NCBI RefSeq assembly: GCF_003148885.1
Contig: NZ_QGHD01000011.1
Coordinates: 1-64,000, forward strand
Reading direction: 5' to 3'
DNA from: Hallerella porci
GTDB lineage: Bacteria > Fibrobacterota > Fibrobacteria > Fibrobacterales > Fibrobacteraceae
DNA: 64,000 bases
The translations under genes were made by a program, and so were the position numbers. This document shows, one piece after another, positions 1 through 7,851 of this stretch. Below the pieces are notes generated by a model. That model searched no databases and was not told the origin of the DNA. It saw nothing but the letters and a program-made list of their open reading frames with translations. Position 1 is the first letter of the stretch. Every line of letters begins with the position of its first letter.

Positions 1-116
1 CTTTGATTTTGCTTTTCGCTTCTTCAATTTTGAAATTTCAAAGCTCTTTTTTTAGCTAACAAAAACTAAATGACACAGTTTATTTGACAGAACCTTTTTC
101 ACGAATAATAAACATT

Positions 117-165
117 TTATCCAACACAATTTTTAAAATTTTTATTCAACCTCTTTTTATTCACA
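117..165 (+). other. DnaA-box-like cluster upstream of rsmG
   Basis: Three same-strand 9-mers resemble the DnaA box TTATNCACA: TTATCCAAC at 117-125, TTATTCAAC at 142-150 and TTATTCACA at 157-165, the last a full match. They lie in very AT-rich sequence just before the parS site. Bases 1-180 hold no gene I can recognise. Together with the stronger candidate at 3737-4110 this could be one half of a bipartite origin flanking rsmG-parAB. Function is inference. Confidence 0.4.
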
Positions 166-180
166 ATTTTTAATTCTAAA

Positions 181-840
181 TTGTTTCACGTGAAACATTA
201 TTTTGATTCAAATCAAGAAGAACTTCTTTTGAAATTTCTTGCCAAACAAGAAGTTTCTTTATCCGACAATCAGTTGGAAAAGCTTTTTGATTATGTCCAA
301 TTAGTCATTCAAGGAAATGAAAAAGTAAATTTAATTTCTCGAAATGACATTCCTAAATTTTTATCGCGCCATATCGCAGATTCTTTAATGCCTTATATTG
401 TTCTTTCTAAAAAAAACTTTTTAAAACCTAATATGATTTGGGCTGATATGGGCGCAGGCGGCGGATGTCCTGTATTTCCTTTAGCAATTGCTTGTCCAGA
501 AATTCAATTTTATGCTTCTGAGCCGCGACACAAGAGAGTTCTCTTTTTAGAAAAAACAAAAAATTCTCTGCATTTAGAGAATCTTCAAATCGTTGGAAAA
601 AGATTTGAAACTTCTGAAATTTCAAATTGCGATGTAATTTCTTGTCGCGCACTTTCACGCTTCGAAGCAGATTATGAACGCGCTCTTCCTGCTCTTAAAA
701 AAGATGGAATTTTTGTGACTTTTAAAAGCAAAGAAATTGCGCAAGAATTGAAGAACATTCCGAATGTTCATTTGATTGATTATCGTCTTCCATTAGAAAA
801 CTTAGAATACTCATTAGTGATTAAAGGAATCTATGGGTAA
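181..840 (+). CDS. rsmG: 16S rRNA (guanine527-N7)-methyltransferase RsmG
   Basis: This 219-residue protein would methylate N7 of G527 in 16S rRNA using S-adenosylmethionine. The Rossmann SAM-binding motif DMGAGGG is at residues 89-95, followed by a conserved PLAI helix, and the N-terminal helical region has the family pattern NEKVNLIS. Length is typical. The start is a TTG embedded in the parS site; no clear Shine-Dalgarno is visible, but the N-terminus aligns well with known RsmG lengths and no ATG fits better. Its 3' end overlaps parA by 8 bp, so rsmG-parA-parB form one transcription unit, an arrangement common next to bacterial origins. Confidence 0.92.
   Translation: MFHVKHYFDSNQEELLLKFLAKQEVSLSDNQLEKLFDYVQLVIQGNEKVNLISRNDIPKFLSRHIADSLMPYIVLSKKNFLKPNMIWADMGAGGGCPVFPLAIACPEIQFYASEPRHKRVLFLEKTKNSLHLENLQIVGKRFETSEISNCDVISCRALSRFEADYERALPALKKDGIFVTFKSKEIAQELKNIPNVHLIDYRLPLENLEYSLVIKGIYG
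182..197. promoter_or_regulatory. parS: parS centromere site (ParB-binding)
   Basis: TGTTTCACGTGAAACA is a perfect 16-bp palindrome identical to the canonical chromosomal parS. It overlaps codons 1-6 of rsmG, so the protein starts MFHVKH. The parAB genes begin about 630 bp downstream. ParB nucleates on such sites and spreads as a CTP-dependent clamp, which ParA then uses to segregate the origin region. Confidence 0.95.
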
Positions 841-1618
841 AATTATTGCAATCTGTAATCAAAAAGGCGGCGTGGGAAAAACCACAACAGCTATCAATTT
901 AGCTGCAAATTTTGCCGCACTAGAAAAGAAAACTCTTTTGATTGACATGGATCCTCAGGGAAATGCTTCCCAAGGTTTAGGTTATCTCGAAAGTCAAGAA
1001 GAAGATATTCACGAAGCTTTGGAACTTGCAGAAAGTCCTGATGCAATCACAAAAGAATCTCTGCAAAAGTTCATTTTAAAAACGGATTTAGACTATTTAA
1101 AAGTCATTACTTCGGGTCCGGATCTTTCGGTAATGGAACTCGAATTAGTCAATGCGATGAGCCGCGAACATCGTCTGCGCCGCATTACTTCTGTTTTAAA
1201 AGAAGAATTCGAATACATTATTATCGATGCTCCTCCTAGTTTAAACCTTTTAACTCTGAATGTTTTAACCGCAGCCGATAGCGTTTTAATTCCTGTTCAA
1301 TGTGAATATTACGCTTTACAAGGACTTGCTGAACTTTTCAACACCATTCGATTGGTGCAGAAAAATTTAAATAGTCAGCTGAATATCGAAGGCGCTCTTC
1401 TCACTATGTATGACGCAAGATTAAGTCTTTCGCGTCAAGTGGCAGAAGAAGTTCGCAATGTCATTTCAGAAAGCGTTTTCAAAATTATGATTCCGCGAAA
1501 TGTGACTCTCAGCGAAGCGCCTTCTCACGGAAAACCGGTTATTCTTTATAATGTAAAGAGTCCAGGTTCACAAGCATACATGAAACTCGCAGAAGAAATT
1601 ATCAACAAGGCTAAATAA
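833..1618 (+). CDS. parA: Chromosome-partitioning ATPase ParA (Soj)
   Basis: This 261-residue deviant Walker-A ATPase has KGGVGKTT at residues 11-18, including the signature lysine K11, a Walker A' DMDPQGN near residue 41 and a Walker B IIIDAPPS near residue 129. ATP-bound dimers bind the nucleoid nonspecifically and are released by ParB, which drives origin segregation. The start overlaps the end of rsmG, and parB begins 1 bp after the parA stop, so the two are translationally coupled. Chromosomal Soj-type rather than plasmid type, because of the rsmG linkage and the parS match. Confidence 0.95.
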   Translation: MGKIIAICNQKGGVGKTTTAINLAANFAALEKKTLLIDMDPQGNASQGLGYLESQEEDIHEALELAESPDAITKESLQKFILKTDLDYLKVITSGPDLSVMELELVNAMSREHRLRRITSVLKEEFEYIIIDAPPSLNLLTLNVLTAADSVLIPVQCEYYALQGLAELFNTIRLVQKNLNSQLNIEGALLTMYDARLSLSRQVAEEVRNVISESVFKIMIPRNVTLSEAPSHGKPVILYNVKSPGSQAYMKLAEEIINKAK

Positions 1619-1619
1619 T

Positions 1620-2525
1620 ATGGGAAAGAAATCTTTTGCGCTCGGAATGGGTCTGAGCGCCATTATGAATAACCACACCAATAATCTGGACGAAACCATT
1701 CAGAAAGATGAAAATGGGCAAACAGTCAAAATTGAAAAAATCAATTTGGATTTAATTGACCCTAACCCATATCAGCCGCGGACTGAATTTAATGAAGATG
1801 AATTAGTTGAATTAGCCGAAACAATTGAACAACAAGGTTTGATTCAGCCGATTACAGTTCGTAAATTCAATGGACGTTATCAGATTGTCAGCGGGGAACG
1901 TCGCACTCGAGCCGCAAAACTTGCTGGATGGACAACAATCGATGCTTATGTCCACGAATTGCTTTCCGACAAAAAAATGGCGGAATGGTCGCTGATTGAA
2001 AATATTCAGCGCGTAGACTTAAATGCAATTGAAGTAGCAAAATCCTACGAGAAACTTTTAGAAAATTACGGCTACACTCATGATGATTTAGCAAAAAGCG
2101 TGGGAAAATCGCGTTCTGCAATCACAAATTCCTTGCGACTTTTAAAACTTCCGGAACAAGTTCAAGCTTGGATTTGCGAAGGGAAACTTTCTCAAAGTGC
2201 TGCACGCACTCTTTTAAGTCCGGAAATTTCGGATCCCGAAGCAGTCGCCCGCGACATTATTGAAAAAGGAATGAATGTCCGCGATATTGAAAAGCTCACC
2301 AAAGAAAATAAAAATTCAGAACCAAAACCGCAGCCGCAACAAAAAGAAGCGCAACCATTAGATCCAAACATTTCTGCATTTCTGCAAAAAATGGAAGAGT
2401 TTTTCGGCACAAAAATCAAATTGCAACAATCTGCGGACAATGCTTCAAAAGGTCGATTAATTATTGATTATTATTCCTTTGAAGATTTAACACGCATCCA
2501 GGAAAAAATGGAAGGATTGAATTGA
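1620..2525 (+). CDS. parB: Chromosome-partitioning protein ParB (Spo0J family)
   Basis: This 301-residue protein has the family's domains in order. A short N-terminal ParA-activating peptide (GLSAIM, residues 11-16) comes first. The CTP-binding domain carries GERRTRA at residues 92-98 and ENIQR at about 128-132. A helix-turn-helix that reads parS covers about 145-170. A variable linker rich in K, E, P and Q and a C-terminal dimerisation domain follow. It should bind the parS at 182-197. The stop codon overlaps the TTG start of the next gene (TTGA), so the M23 peptidase gene is coupled to parB. Confidence 0.95.
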   Translation: MGKKSFALGMGLSAIMNNHTNNLDETIQKDENGQTVKIEKINLDLIDPNPYQPRTEFNEDELVELAETIEQQGLIQPITVRKFNGRYQIVSGERRTRAAKLAGWTTIDAYVHELLSDKKMAEWSLIENIQRVDLNAIEVAKSYEKLLENYGYTHDDLAKSVGKSRSAITNSLRLLKLPEQVQAWICEGKLSQSAARTLLSPEISDPEAVARDIIEKGMNVRDIEKLTKENKNSEPKPQPQQKEAQPLDPNISAFLQKMEEFFGTKIKLQQSADNASKGRLIIDYYSFEDLTRIQEKMEGLN

Positions 2526-3319
2526 AAAATCGCTATCACATTATTCAAATTATTCCATCGGATTCCGGAAAAACTTTATCTTTTAAAGTGAATTCCATCC
2601 TTTGGAAGTTATTTGCGATTCTTTTAATCGTTATTTTTGTACTTGGCGGATTTTTCATCTATAAATTATCCACAATCAATGCAATTATCGTGAGTTCGCG
2701 GCAAGTTCAAGCGCAAAATGAACTTTTACAGCAAAAACAAAGCGAATATGAACTCTTTTTTTCGGAATTAGATTCTATTTCTACGATGGAAAAGCAAATT
2801 AAGAACATTCTCGGTGCATTTTATGAAAATGATTCTTTAAAACTTTCTTCTGTCATCGATAAAAACCGCTTTGATTTTCAACCTTCTTCGAAAAATCGCT
2901 TTACTGCAGAGTTAAAAGGCTATTCTACCGATGGAAAAACTCAAAATTGGGCAAAAGTTCCCAGTATCATTCCTACAATCGGCATTATCAGCAAGAATTT
3001 TTCTTTAGAAGAGAATCATCCGGGAATAGATATTTCCGCAAAATTAAATGAACCTGTTTTTGCTACCGCCGAAGGAAAAGTCATCTCCGTTCTTAAAAAC
3101 AAAGATCGCGGATTACATATTATCATTGATCACGGCAACGAATATACCACCAGTTATTCCCATTTAGAGCAAACTTATGTGAATAAAGGAAAATTGGTGA
3201 AAAAAGGTGAAGCAATCGGAACAGTCGGTTCTAGCGGAAAAACGACAGGCCCGCATATTCACTATGAAATTTTGAAAAACAACGAACCCATCGATCCAGA
3301 ACTTTTTATTGAGGAATAA
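2522..3319 (+). CDS. Membrane-anchored M23 (LytM) family peptidase
   Basis: This 265-residue protein has an N-terminal cytoplasmic stub, one membrane segment at about residues 27-47, a short coiled coil at about 60-95 and a C-terminal LytM domain from about 150. The zinc ligands of an active M23 endopeptidase are present: H166 and D170 in HPGID, and the second histidine of HIH near the end. It should cut peptidoglycan cross-bridges in the periplasm. The TTG start overlaps the parB stop, and the bactofilin gene follows 3 bp after its own stop. M23 peptidase next to a bactofilin is a recurring pairing that links cytoskeletal scaffolds to localised wall hydrolysis. Confidence 0.9.
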   Translation: MKNRYHIIQIIPSDSGKTLSFKVNSILWKLFAILLIVIFVLGGFFIYKLSTINAIIVSSRQVQAQNELLQQKQSEYELFFSELDSISTMEKQIKNILGAFYENDSLKLSSVIDKNRFDFQPSSKNRFTAELKGYSTDGKTQNWAKVPSIIPTIGIISKNFSLEENHPGIDISAKLNEPVFATAEGKVISVLKNKDRGLHIIIDHGNEYTTSYSHLEQTYVNKGKLVKKGEAIGTVGSSGKTTGPHIHYEILKNNEPIDPELFIEE

Positions 3320-3322
3320 AAC

Positions 3323-3682
3323 ATGGCAAAAGAAAACGATAGCCAATTTACACAAATTAGCCCGTCGATGAATATCACCGGAGATTTATCGGGCTCTAGC
3401 GATATTCGTATCGCTGGCAAAATCAAAGGAAACATCGAAACTACCGGCGATGTAGTAATCGAAAATTCTGGCTTTGTCGAAGGCGTTATCAAATCGAAAA
3501 ATGCAACGATTGCAGGAAAAATCAATGGAGACATTGAATGTTCCGAAAAGTTGGTTTTAGAATCCAAATCGCTTTTCATCGGTAATATCAAAACAAAGCT
3601 TCTCGTTATTGAATGCGGAGCAAAACTCAGCGGAAATTGCCAAGTTTCTACGGAAAAAGAAGCAGAACCTGTTAAAAAGTAA
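3323..3682 (+). CDS. Bactofilin (polymer-forming cytoskeletal protein)
   Basis: This 119-residue protein consists almost entirely of a bactofilin beta-helix, with repeating hydrophobic/glycine turns such as GKIKGNIETTGDVVIE and a short charged C-terminal tail (EKEAEPVKK). Bactofilins assemble without nucleotide into filaments that scaffold wall enzymes and, in Myxococcus, position ParAB-parS. It is the last gene of the rsmG-parA-parB-M23 unit and is followed at once by a terminator. The N-terminal tail is short and lacks an obvious membrane helix, so membrane contact probably goes through the coupled M23 protein. Confidence 0.9.
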   Translation: MAKENDSQFTQISPSMNITGDLSGSSDIRIAGKIKGNIETTGDVVIENSGFVEGVIKSKNATIAGKINGDIECSEKLVLESKSLFIGNIKTKLLVIECGAKLSGNCQVSTEKEAEPVKK

Positions 3683-3703
3683 TTTCGCTTTTTAATTTTT
3701 TTG

Positions 3704-3736
3704 AACAGTCTCTTGATGAGGGACTGTTTTTTATTT
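3704..3736 (+). terminator. Rho-independent terminator after the bactofilin gene
   Basis: Arms 3704-3712 (AACAGTCTC) and 3720-3728 (GGGACTGTT) pair over nine positions with one G-U, around a 7-nt loop, followed by a T-rich tail. It closes the rsmG-parAB-M23-bactofilin unit. Confidence 0.85.
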
Positions 3737-4110
3737 CTCTAAAAGAAGATTTATCATCTTTCCACACACTCTTTAAATATTCTTCTTATATATATAAAAG
3801 AGATTGATAATGGTAACGTGGATTTGTGAAGAGTTTAATCGATTGCGATTATAAGTGATTGATTTTCATCAAGATATAAAAAGCGTGGATAGTTTTAAAA
3901 TGATGAAAACTATCTAAGTTATTCACATTATTCAACGTTGAAAGATGTTAAACGAAAAGTTTTCAACATTTTTCCCACGTAAATGCCCAAAACACCGTTG
4001 AAAGTTGACTTTTCAACAACTTATTTATCCACATGTGAATAGATTTGTTGAATTGATTCGTATCACATTGAAATTCAATGAGTTAAAGAATTTTATTCTT
4101 TCGGGATTAA
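3737..4110. other. oriC: Candidate chromosomal replication origin (oriC)
   Basis: This AT-rich gap holds no gene. DnaA-box matches are TTATTCACA (3919-3927), TTATCCACA (4025-4033, exact consensus) and the near matches CTATCCACG (minus, 3884-3892), TTATTCAAC (3928-3936) and CTATTCACA (minus, 4034-4042). Palindromes are dense: GATAGTTTT/AAAACTATC (3888-3896 and 3906-3914), TTCAACGTTGAA (3931-3942), GTTGAAA/TTTCAAC (3997-4003 and 4011-4017) and CATTGAAATTCAATG (4066-4080). A run of TATATATATAAAAG at about 3787-3800 could be the unwinding element. Position beside parAB and parS fits an origin. Cumulative GC skew was not computed. Confidence 0.55.
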
Positions 4111-4131
4111 AGTTTAATTAAATTTAAAAGG

Positions 4132-4875
4132 ATGGATAAGAGAACTTTTAGAATTGGGCAAATCGCAGATGTTCACTTGATCGCGGATAACGATGAAGCG
4201 GATCATCTCAAATCGGTGGAAAGTTTTGAAAAAACTCTCGCGGATGCTGATAAATTTGATTTAGATCTTCTCGTTATTAGCGGAGATATGACAGAACATA
4301 GTTTTCCGCAGGAATACCAACTTTTTTTTGAAATGATGAAAGCATATTCGGGAAAATGGTGTATGATTGCGGGAAATCATGATAAATCAGCGGATATTGC
4401 ACGTTATTCGCCTTTTCCTATTGAATTACATCATGGGGAATATTTCTATAAAAAAACGGTAAATGAAGTGGCGCTTTTCTTTTTAGATTCTTCAACGGAT
4501 TCTGTTTCAAAAAGTCAATTAGAATGGTTAAAAGAAGAAGCAGCGAAAGAAAGTAAAGAAATTTTTATTTTTATGCATCATCCGCCGTGTCTTTGCGGGC
4601 ATCTGTTTATGGATTCGCGTTATGCATTGAAAAATTGGAATGAAACAAAATCGGTAATGGAAGAAATTCCAAATCTGCGAGCAATTTTTACGGGGCATTA
4701 TCATTCGGCGATGGAAGTGAATTTGGAGAATGGAAAGAAAGTTTATTTGACGCCGGCGACGCAAATGCAATTAAATCCGGATGTTTCAGAATTTAATATC
4801 ATTAGTACAGTTCCAGGTTGGCGGTATATTGAATATAAAAATGAAAAAATTTCCACAGAATTGCGTTATCTTTAA
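4132..4875 (+). CDS. Calcineurin-like metallophosphoesterase (CpdA/Icc-like)
   Basis: This 247-residue enzyme carries the full metallophosphoesterase metal set in order: ADVHL (DxH) near residue 13, SGDMTEH near 50, AGNHD near 83, MHHPP near 148 and GHYHS near 186. The C-terminal region TPATQMQLNPD resembles the 3',5'-cyclic-nucleotide phosphodiesterase branch (Icc/CpdA), so hydrolysis of cAMP or another phosphodiester is the best guess. It is cytoplasmic, without a signal peptide. AAAAGG sits directly against the ATG, an unusually short Shine-Dalgarno spacing. It is the first gene after the candidate origin. Substrate is uncertain. Confidence 0.8.
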   Translation: MDKRTFRIGQIADVHLIADNDEADHLKSVESFEKTLADADKFDLDLLVISGDMTEHSFPQEYQLFFEMMKAYSGKWCMIAGNHDKSADIARYSPFPIELHHGEYFYKKTVNEVALFFLDSSTDSVSKSQLEWLKEEAAKESKEIFIFMHHPPCLCGHLFMDSRYALKNWNETKSVMEEIPNLRAIFTGHYHSAMEVNLENGKKVYLTPATQMQLNPDVSEFNIISTVPGWRYIEYKNEKISTELRYL

Positions 4876-4893
4876 AAATTTTCTCTTTAACCC

Positions 4894-4922
4894 TTGAAAT
4901 TTTTTTAATAATAATCTAAATT
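4894..4922 (+). promoter_or_regulatory. Possible promoter for tRNA-Met
   Basis: TTGAAA at 4894-4899 and TAAATT at 4917-4922 are separated by 17 bp and end about 10 bp before the tRNA. This is a plausible sigma-70-type promoter, but -10-like hexamers are frequent in such AT-rich DNA. Confidence 0.4.
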
Positions 4923-4932
4923 GAGTTCACCT

Positions 4933-5005
4933 GGCGGTTTAGCTCAGTTGGTAGAGCAACGGAATCATAATCCGTGTGTCTGTGGTTCGACCCCACAAAC
5001 CGCTA
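4933..5005 (+). tRNA. tRNA-Met (anticodon CAT), elongator type
   Basis: A complete 73-nt cloverleaf is visible. The acceptor pairs GGCGGTT with AACCGCT (one G-U), the D-arm begins GCTCAGTTGGTAGAGC, the anticodon stem is ACGGA/TCCGT around loop ATCATAA, and the T-arm is TGTGG/CCACA around TTCGACC. The anticodon is CAT. There is no initiator-type G-C run in the anticodon stem and no 1-72 mismatch, so it is not tRNA-fMet. tRNA-Ile with lysidine-modified CAT is the alternative, but the acceptor resembles elongator Met. CCA is not encoded. Confidence 0.93.
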
Positions 5006-5031
5006 TTATTTTCCTTTGGAAGGAGCTTCAG

Positions 5032-5460
5032 ATGAAGAAAATGCTTTTTGCGATCTTGTTCTTGTTGGCTTCTTCCTTTTTTGTATCCTGTGGGAATGAT
5101 CAGACGGCTGATTTGACTCCGTCGCTTCCTTCGAAGAATGCTCAAGTTGCATCGGCTCCGGTTTCGGTTCCGAAATTTACTCCTCCTGCAAATTCCGCGA
5201 TAGATGAAAAGAAAGCTCAGCAATATGCCAATGCAAGTGCTGCGTTAATTCTTTTGGGCGAAGAATGGTCTTCGAAAATTGAACAAGCTCAAGGCGAACA
5301 AAAAGTGGCGATTTTGCAAAATTACGATGAAGCGCGCGATCAAGTTTGCAGTCGAGTCGGACTTGCAGGAATTGCCGAATATAATTGGATTACCAATGTC
5401 GCCGCAAAAGATTCTAGCAATGCAGATAGCTTTGCAAAAGCGGGAATTCGCTTAGATTAA
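5032..5460 (+). CDS. Small lipoprotein of unknown function
   Basis: This 142-residue protein starts MKKMLFAILFLLASS and has a lipobox-like FVSC with the lipidated cysteine at about residue 20. A P/S/A-rich linker and a helical C-terminal half of about 80 residues (KKAQQYANASAALILLGEEW) follow. I do not recognise the family. The ATG at 5032 is chosen because AAGGAG precedes it at ideal spacing; in-frame codons further upstream run through the tRNA and are not coding. It starts 26 bp after the tRNA with no terminator between, so it is probably co-transcribed with it. Confidence 0.8.
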   Translation: MKKMLFAILFLLASSFFVSCGNDQTADLTPSLPSKNAQVASAPVSVPKFTPPANSAIDEKKAQQYANASAALILLGEEWSSKIEQAQGEQKVAILQNYDEARDQVCSRVGLAGIAEYNWITNVAAKDSSNADSFAKAGIRLD

Positions 5461-5492
5461 TTTCAATTAAAATTTTTTTTGATTTAAAATGA

Positions 5493-5523
5493 AAAACGCA
5501 GTTCAAAATGAACTGCGTTTTTT
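5493..5523. terminator. Bidirectional terminator (lipoprotein / metY)
   Basis: A perfect 13-bp stem, AAAACGCAGTTCA (5493-5505) with TGAACTGCGTTTT (5509-5521), has a 3-nt loop and T-runs on both sides. It serves the convergent lipoprotein and metY genes. Confidence 0.9.
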
Positions 5524-5535
5524 GGAGTTGATGAA

Positions 5536-6816
5536 TTAGATTTGTTCGAATGCTTGATTCATATCTGCGATTAAATCATCTGCATTTTCAATGCCCACAG
5601 AAAGACGAATCAAATCAGGACGAACGCCCGCTTCTAAAAGTTGTTCATCGCTTAACTGACGGTGCGTATGGCTAGCGGGATGCAAAACGCAAGAACGTGC
5701 ATCGGCAACGTGAGTTACAATAGCGATTAACTTAAGCGAATCCATAAATTTAATGGATTCTTCGCGGCCGCCTTTAATGCCAAATGCCATAACACCGCAA
5801 GGAAGTCCTCCGTCAAATTGCTTTTGAGCGAGTGCGTGATACTTATCGTTTTCAAGACCCGCGTAATTGACCCAAGCTACTTTCGGATGATTTTGCAGGA
5901 ACTTGGCAATCTTCAAAGCATTTTCGCAGTGCTTTTGCATACGAAGTGCTAATGTTTCAAGACCGATGTTTAAAAGGAATGCATTCATCGGAGCTTGAAT
6001 ACTTCCGAAGTCGCGCATCAGCTGAACAGTTGCTTTCACGATGTAGCATTTTTTACCAAATGCTTTACTGTAAGCGAGTCCGTGATAAGACGGATCCGGT
6101 TCTGTAATGCCGGGGAATTTTTCTTTGTGTGCTTCCCAGTCAAAGTTTCCGCTATCGATAATGCAGCCGCCGACAGTCATCGCATGACCATCCATATACT
6201 TTGTAGTGGAATGCGTTACGATATCTGCGCCAAATTCAAATGGACGGCAGAGAACAGGAGTTGCAAATGTATTGTCGATGATGAAAGGAACGCCGTGCTT
6301 GTGAGCGATGTCTGCAAACTTTTTAATGTCGGTGACATGACAAGTCGGATTTGAAATGGTTTCGCCAAAGAATGCTTTTGTATTCGGGCGGAAAGCCTTT
6401 TCAATTTCTTCTTCGCTTGCATCCGGATCGATGAAAGTTACATCAATTCCGAGTTTTTTCATGCTTACGCTGAAAAGATTATAAGTACCGCCGTAAATGG
6501 CAGAAGAACTCACAAAATGATCGCCGGATTCGCAGATGTTGAAAATTGCGTAGAAATTTGCTGCTTGACCCGAACTGGTAAGCATCGCAGCGACGCCGCC
6601 TTCGAGATCTGCAATTTTAGAAGCGACAGCATCATTGGTTGGATTTTGAAGACGTGTGTAAAAATAACCTTCTTCTTTTAAATCAAACAAATCCGCCATT
6701 TGAGCACTGGTGTCATATTTAAAAGTCGTGCTTTGATAAATGGGGAGAATTCGAGGTTCGCCTTTTTTTGGCTGCCAGCCGCTTTGAACGCATTTGGTTT
6801 GAATGTCTAATTTCAT
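5536..6816 (-). CDS. metY: O-acetylhomoserine sulfhydrylase / aminocarboxypropyltransferase
   Basis: This 426-residue PLP enzyme belongs to the Cys/Met metabolism family. It would join O-acetylhomoserine and sulfide (or methanethiol) to give homocysteine (or methionine). The PLP-lysine context STTKYMDGH is at about residue 206, [10 protein letters not shown] lies before it, and NPT and SSGQAAN binding motifs are present. The length of about 430 fits MetY rather than the shorter MetB/MetC. AAAGGA lies just before the ATG. No SAM riboswitch is visible in the short upstream gap. The methionine link fits the MetE-like gene at 29024-30139 and cysK at 61342-62259. Confidence 0.9.
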   Translation of the reverse strand: MKLDIQTKCVQSGWQPKKGEPRILPIYQSTTFKYDTSAQMADLFDLKEEGYFYTRLQNPTNDAVASKIADLEGGVAAMLTSSGQAANFYAIFNICESGDHFVSSSAIYGGTYNLFSVSMKKLGIDVTFIDPDASEEEIEKAFRPNTKAFFGETISNPTCHVTDIKKFADIAHKHGVPFIIDNTFATPVLCRPFEFGADIVTHSTTKYMDGHAMTVGGCIIDSGNFDWEAHKEKFPGITEPDPSYHGLAYSKAFGKKCYIVKATVQLMRDFGSIQAPMNAFLLNIGLETLALRMQKHCENALKIAKFLQNHPKVAWVNYAGLENDKYHALAQKQFDGGLPCGVMAFGIKGGREESIKFMDSLKLIAIVTHVADARSCVLHPASHTHRQLSDEQLLEAGVRPDLIRLSVGIENADDLIADMNQAFEQI

Positions 6817-6888
6817 CTATGATATCCTTTGAAATTGATGCTTCAAAAATATAAAAGTTTTTATTAAAAATGTTGTAAACGAGAAAGC

Positions 6889-7851
6889 TTAAAACGATTC
6901 TTCATTGAAAAAATATTTGGTGCTGCGGCCTTTTTCTTTGGATTTTTTGAGAATGTTTTTTTGCTGTAAATTTTTAAAATCGCGAAGAGCGGAATCGTGA
7001 GAAATCGCAGAAATTTTTGCCCATTCTGACGAAGAAATTTTTGCATGTGGATTTTCTTGTAGATATTTTATAAGAAGTTGTTCGCGTTCCGAAAGCGCAA
7101 TTCCGCTGAGAGAAAATTCGGACTTTTTTGCGGAAAATTTTTGCGCCCAATTCGCTTGAGCATTTTCTAAAGCGAGATGCAATTTGGAAAGGAAATAAAA
7201 AATCCAATCGGTGATGTCGCCGTTCGAAGTTTGCGCTTGAAAAAGAGATTGAAAATAAGAATTTTTGTCTTCAAAAAACAGAGAATGAAATGAATAACTG
7301 TGCTTTTCGGAATGTTCACTTTGCGAAAGCAGCAAATCCGAAAGAAGGCGAGCCATGCAGCCGTTGCCTTTTGAAAAAGGACGAATTGTTACAAACCAAA
7401 AATGAACAATTGCCGCTTTTAAAACGGGATCCATTTCGGATAAATTGAAAAAACGAATCAATTTTTCCATTTCTTTTGGAATTCGATCCGCTGAAACGCC
7501 TCGAAATCCACAAAGATAATCCAAATTTTGCGATTTAGAAGAATTTTTGTAACGTCCGCCATTAAAAATTAGCGAAGAATGAAATGAAAAAAGGCGTTTT
7601 TCGGTTAGTTCGTTTGAAAAATTGCGTTCTGCGGAGAAAAAAAGTTTTGGAATTTCTGAATATTCATCAATTTTACATAAATTTGATAAATTTTCTTCTT
7701 GAATTCCTTGAAAATTTTCATTGGAAAGCGCAAATGCGCACTTTCCTTGTAATTTTCCTTGTAAAAATCGAATTTTACAGAGTAAATCGGCGATTTTTAA
7801 ATAAGAAATGCGAAAATTTGTCCAATCGGGATATTGATGAATGAAAAGCAT
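6889..7851 (-). CDS. Fic-domain protein with altered catalytic motif
   Basis: This 320-residue protein has the architecture of DUF4172-type Fic proteins. An N-terminal segment starts FIHQYPDWTNFR, a central Fic fold carries the loop at 157-168, and a C-terminal winged helix (about 250-320) ends GRSTKYFF. Active Fic proteins carry HPFxxGNGRxxR; here the loop is RPFSKGNGCMAR, with the catalytic His replaced by Arg157 and an ATP-contacting Arg by Cys165. Each change is one transition away from the ancestral codon. The reading frame is otherwise intact. AMPylation activity is therefore unlikely; a DNA-binding or non-enzymatic role, or early decay, is possible. No antitoxin gene is adjacent. Confidence 0.8.
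   Translation of the reverse strand: MLFIHQYPDWTNFRISYLKIADLLCKIRFLQGKLQGKCAFALSNENFQGIQEENLSNLCKIDEYSEIPKLFFSAERNFSNELTEKRLFSFHSSLIFNGGRYKNSSKSQNLDYLCGFRGVSADRIPKEMEKLIRFFNLSEMDPVLKAAIVHFWFVTIRPFSKGNGCMARLLSDLLLSQSEHSEKHSYSFHSLFFEDKNSYFQSLFQAQTSNGDITDWIFYFLSKLHLALENAQANWAQKFSAKKSEFSLSGIALSEREQLLIKYLQENPHAKISSSEWAKISAISHDSALRDFKNLQQKNILKKSKEKGRSTKYFFNEESF

Noticed and set aside
4921-5031. N-terminal extension of the lipoprotein at 5032
   Set aside because: It runs through the tRNA-Met gene. The ATG at 5032 has a proper Shine-Dalgarno and starts a signal peptide.
5460-6890. SAM riboswitch controlling metY
   Set aside because: Only about 70 bp separate metY from the upstream gene and no SAM-I type stem pattern is visible.
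6889-7851. Active Fic-type toxin-antitoxin module
   Set aside because: Catalytic His and Arg are replaced and there is no small antitoxin gene next to it.
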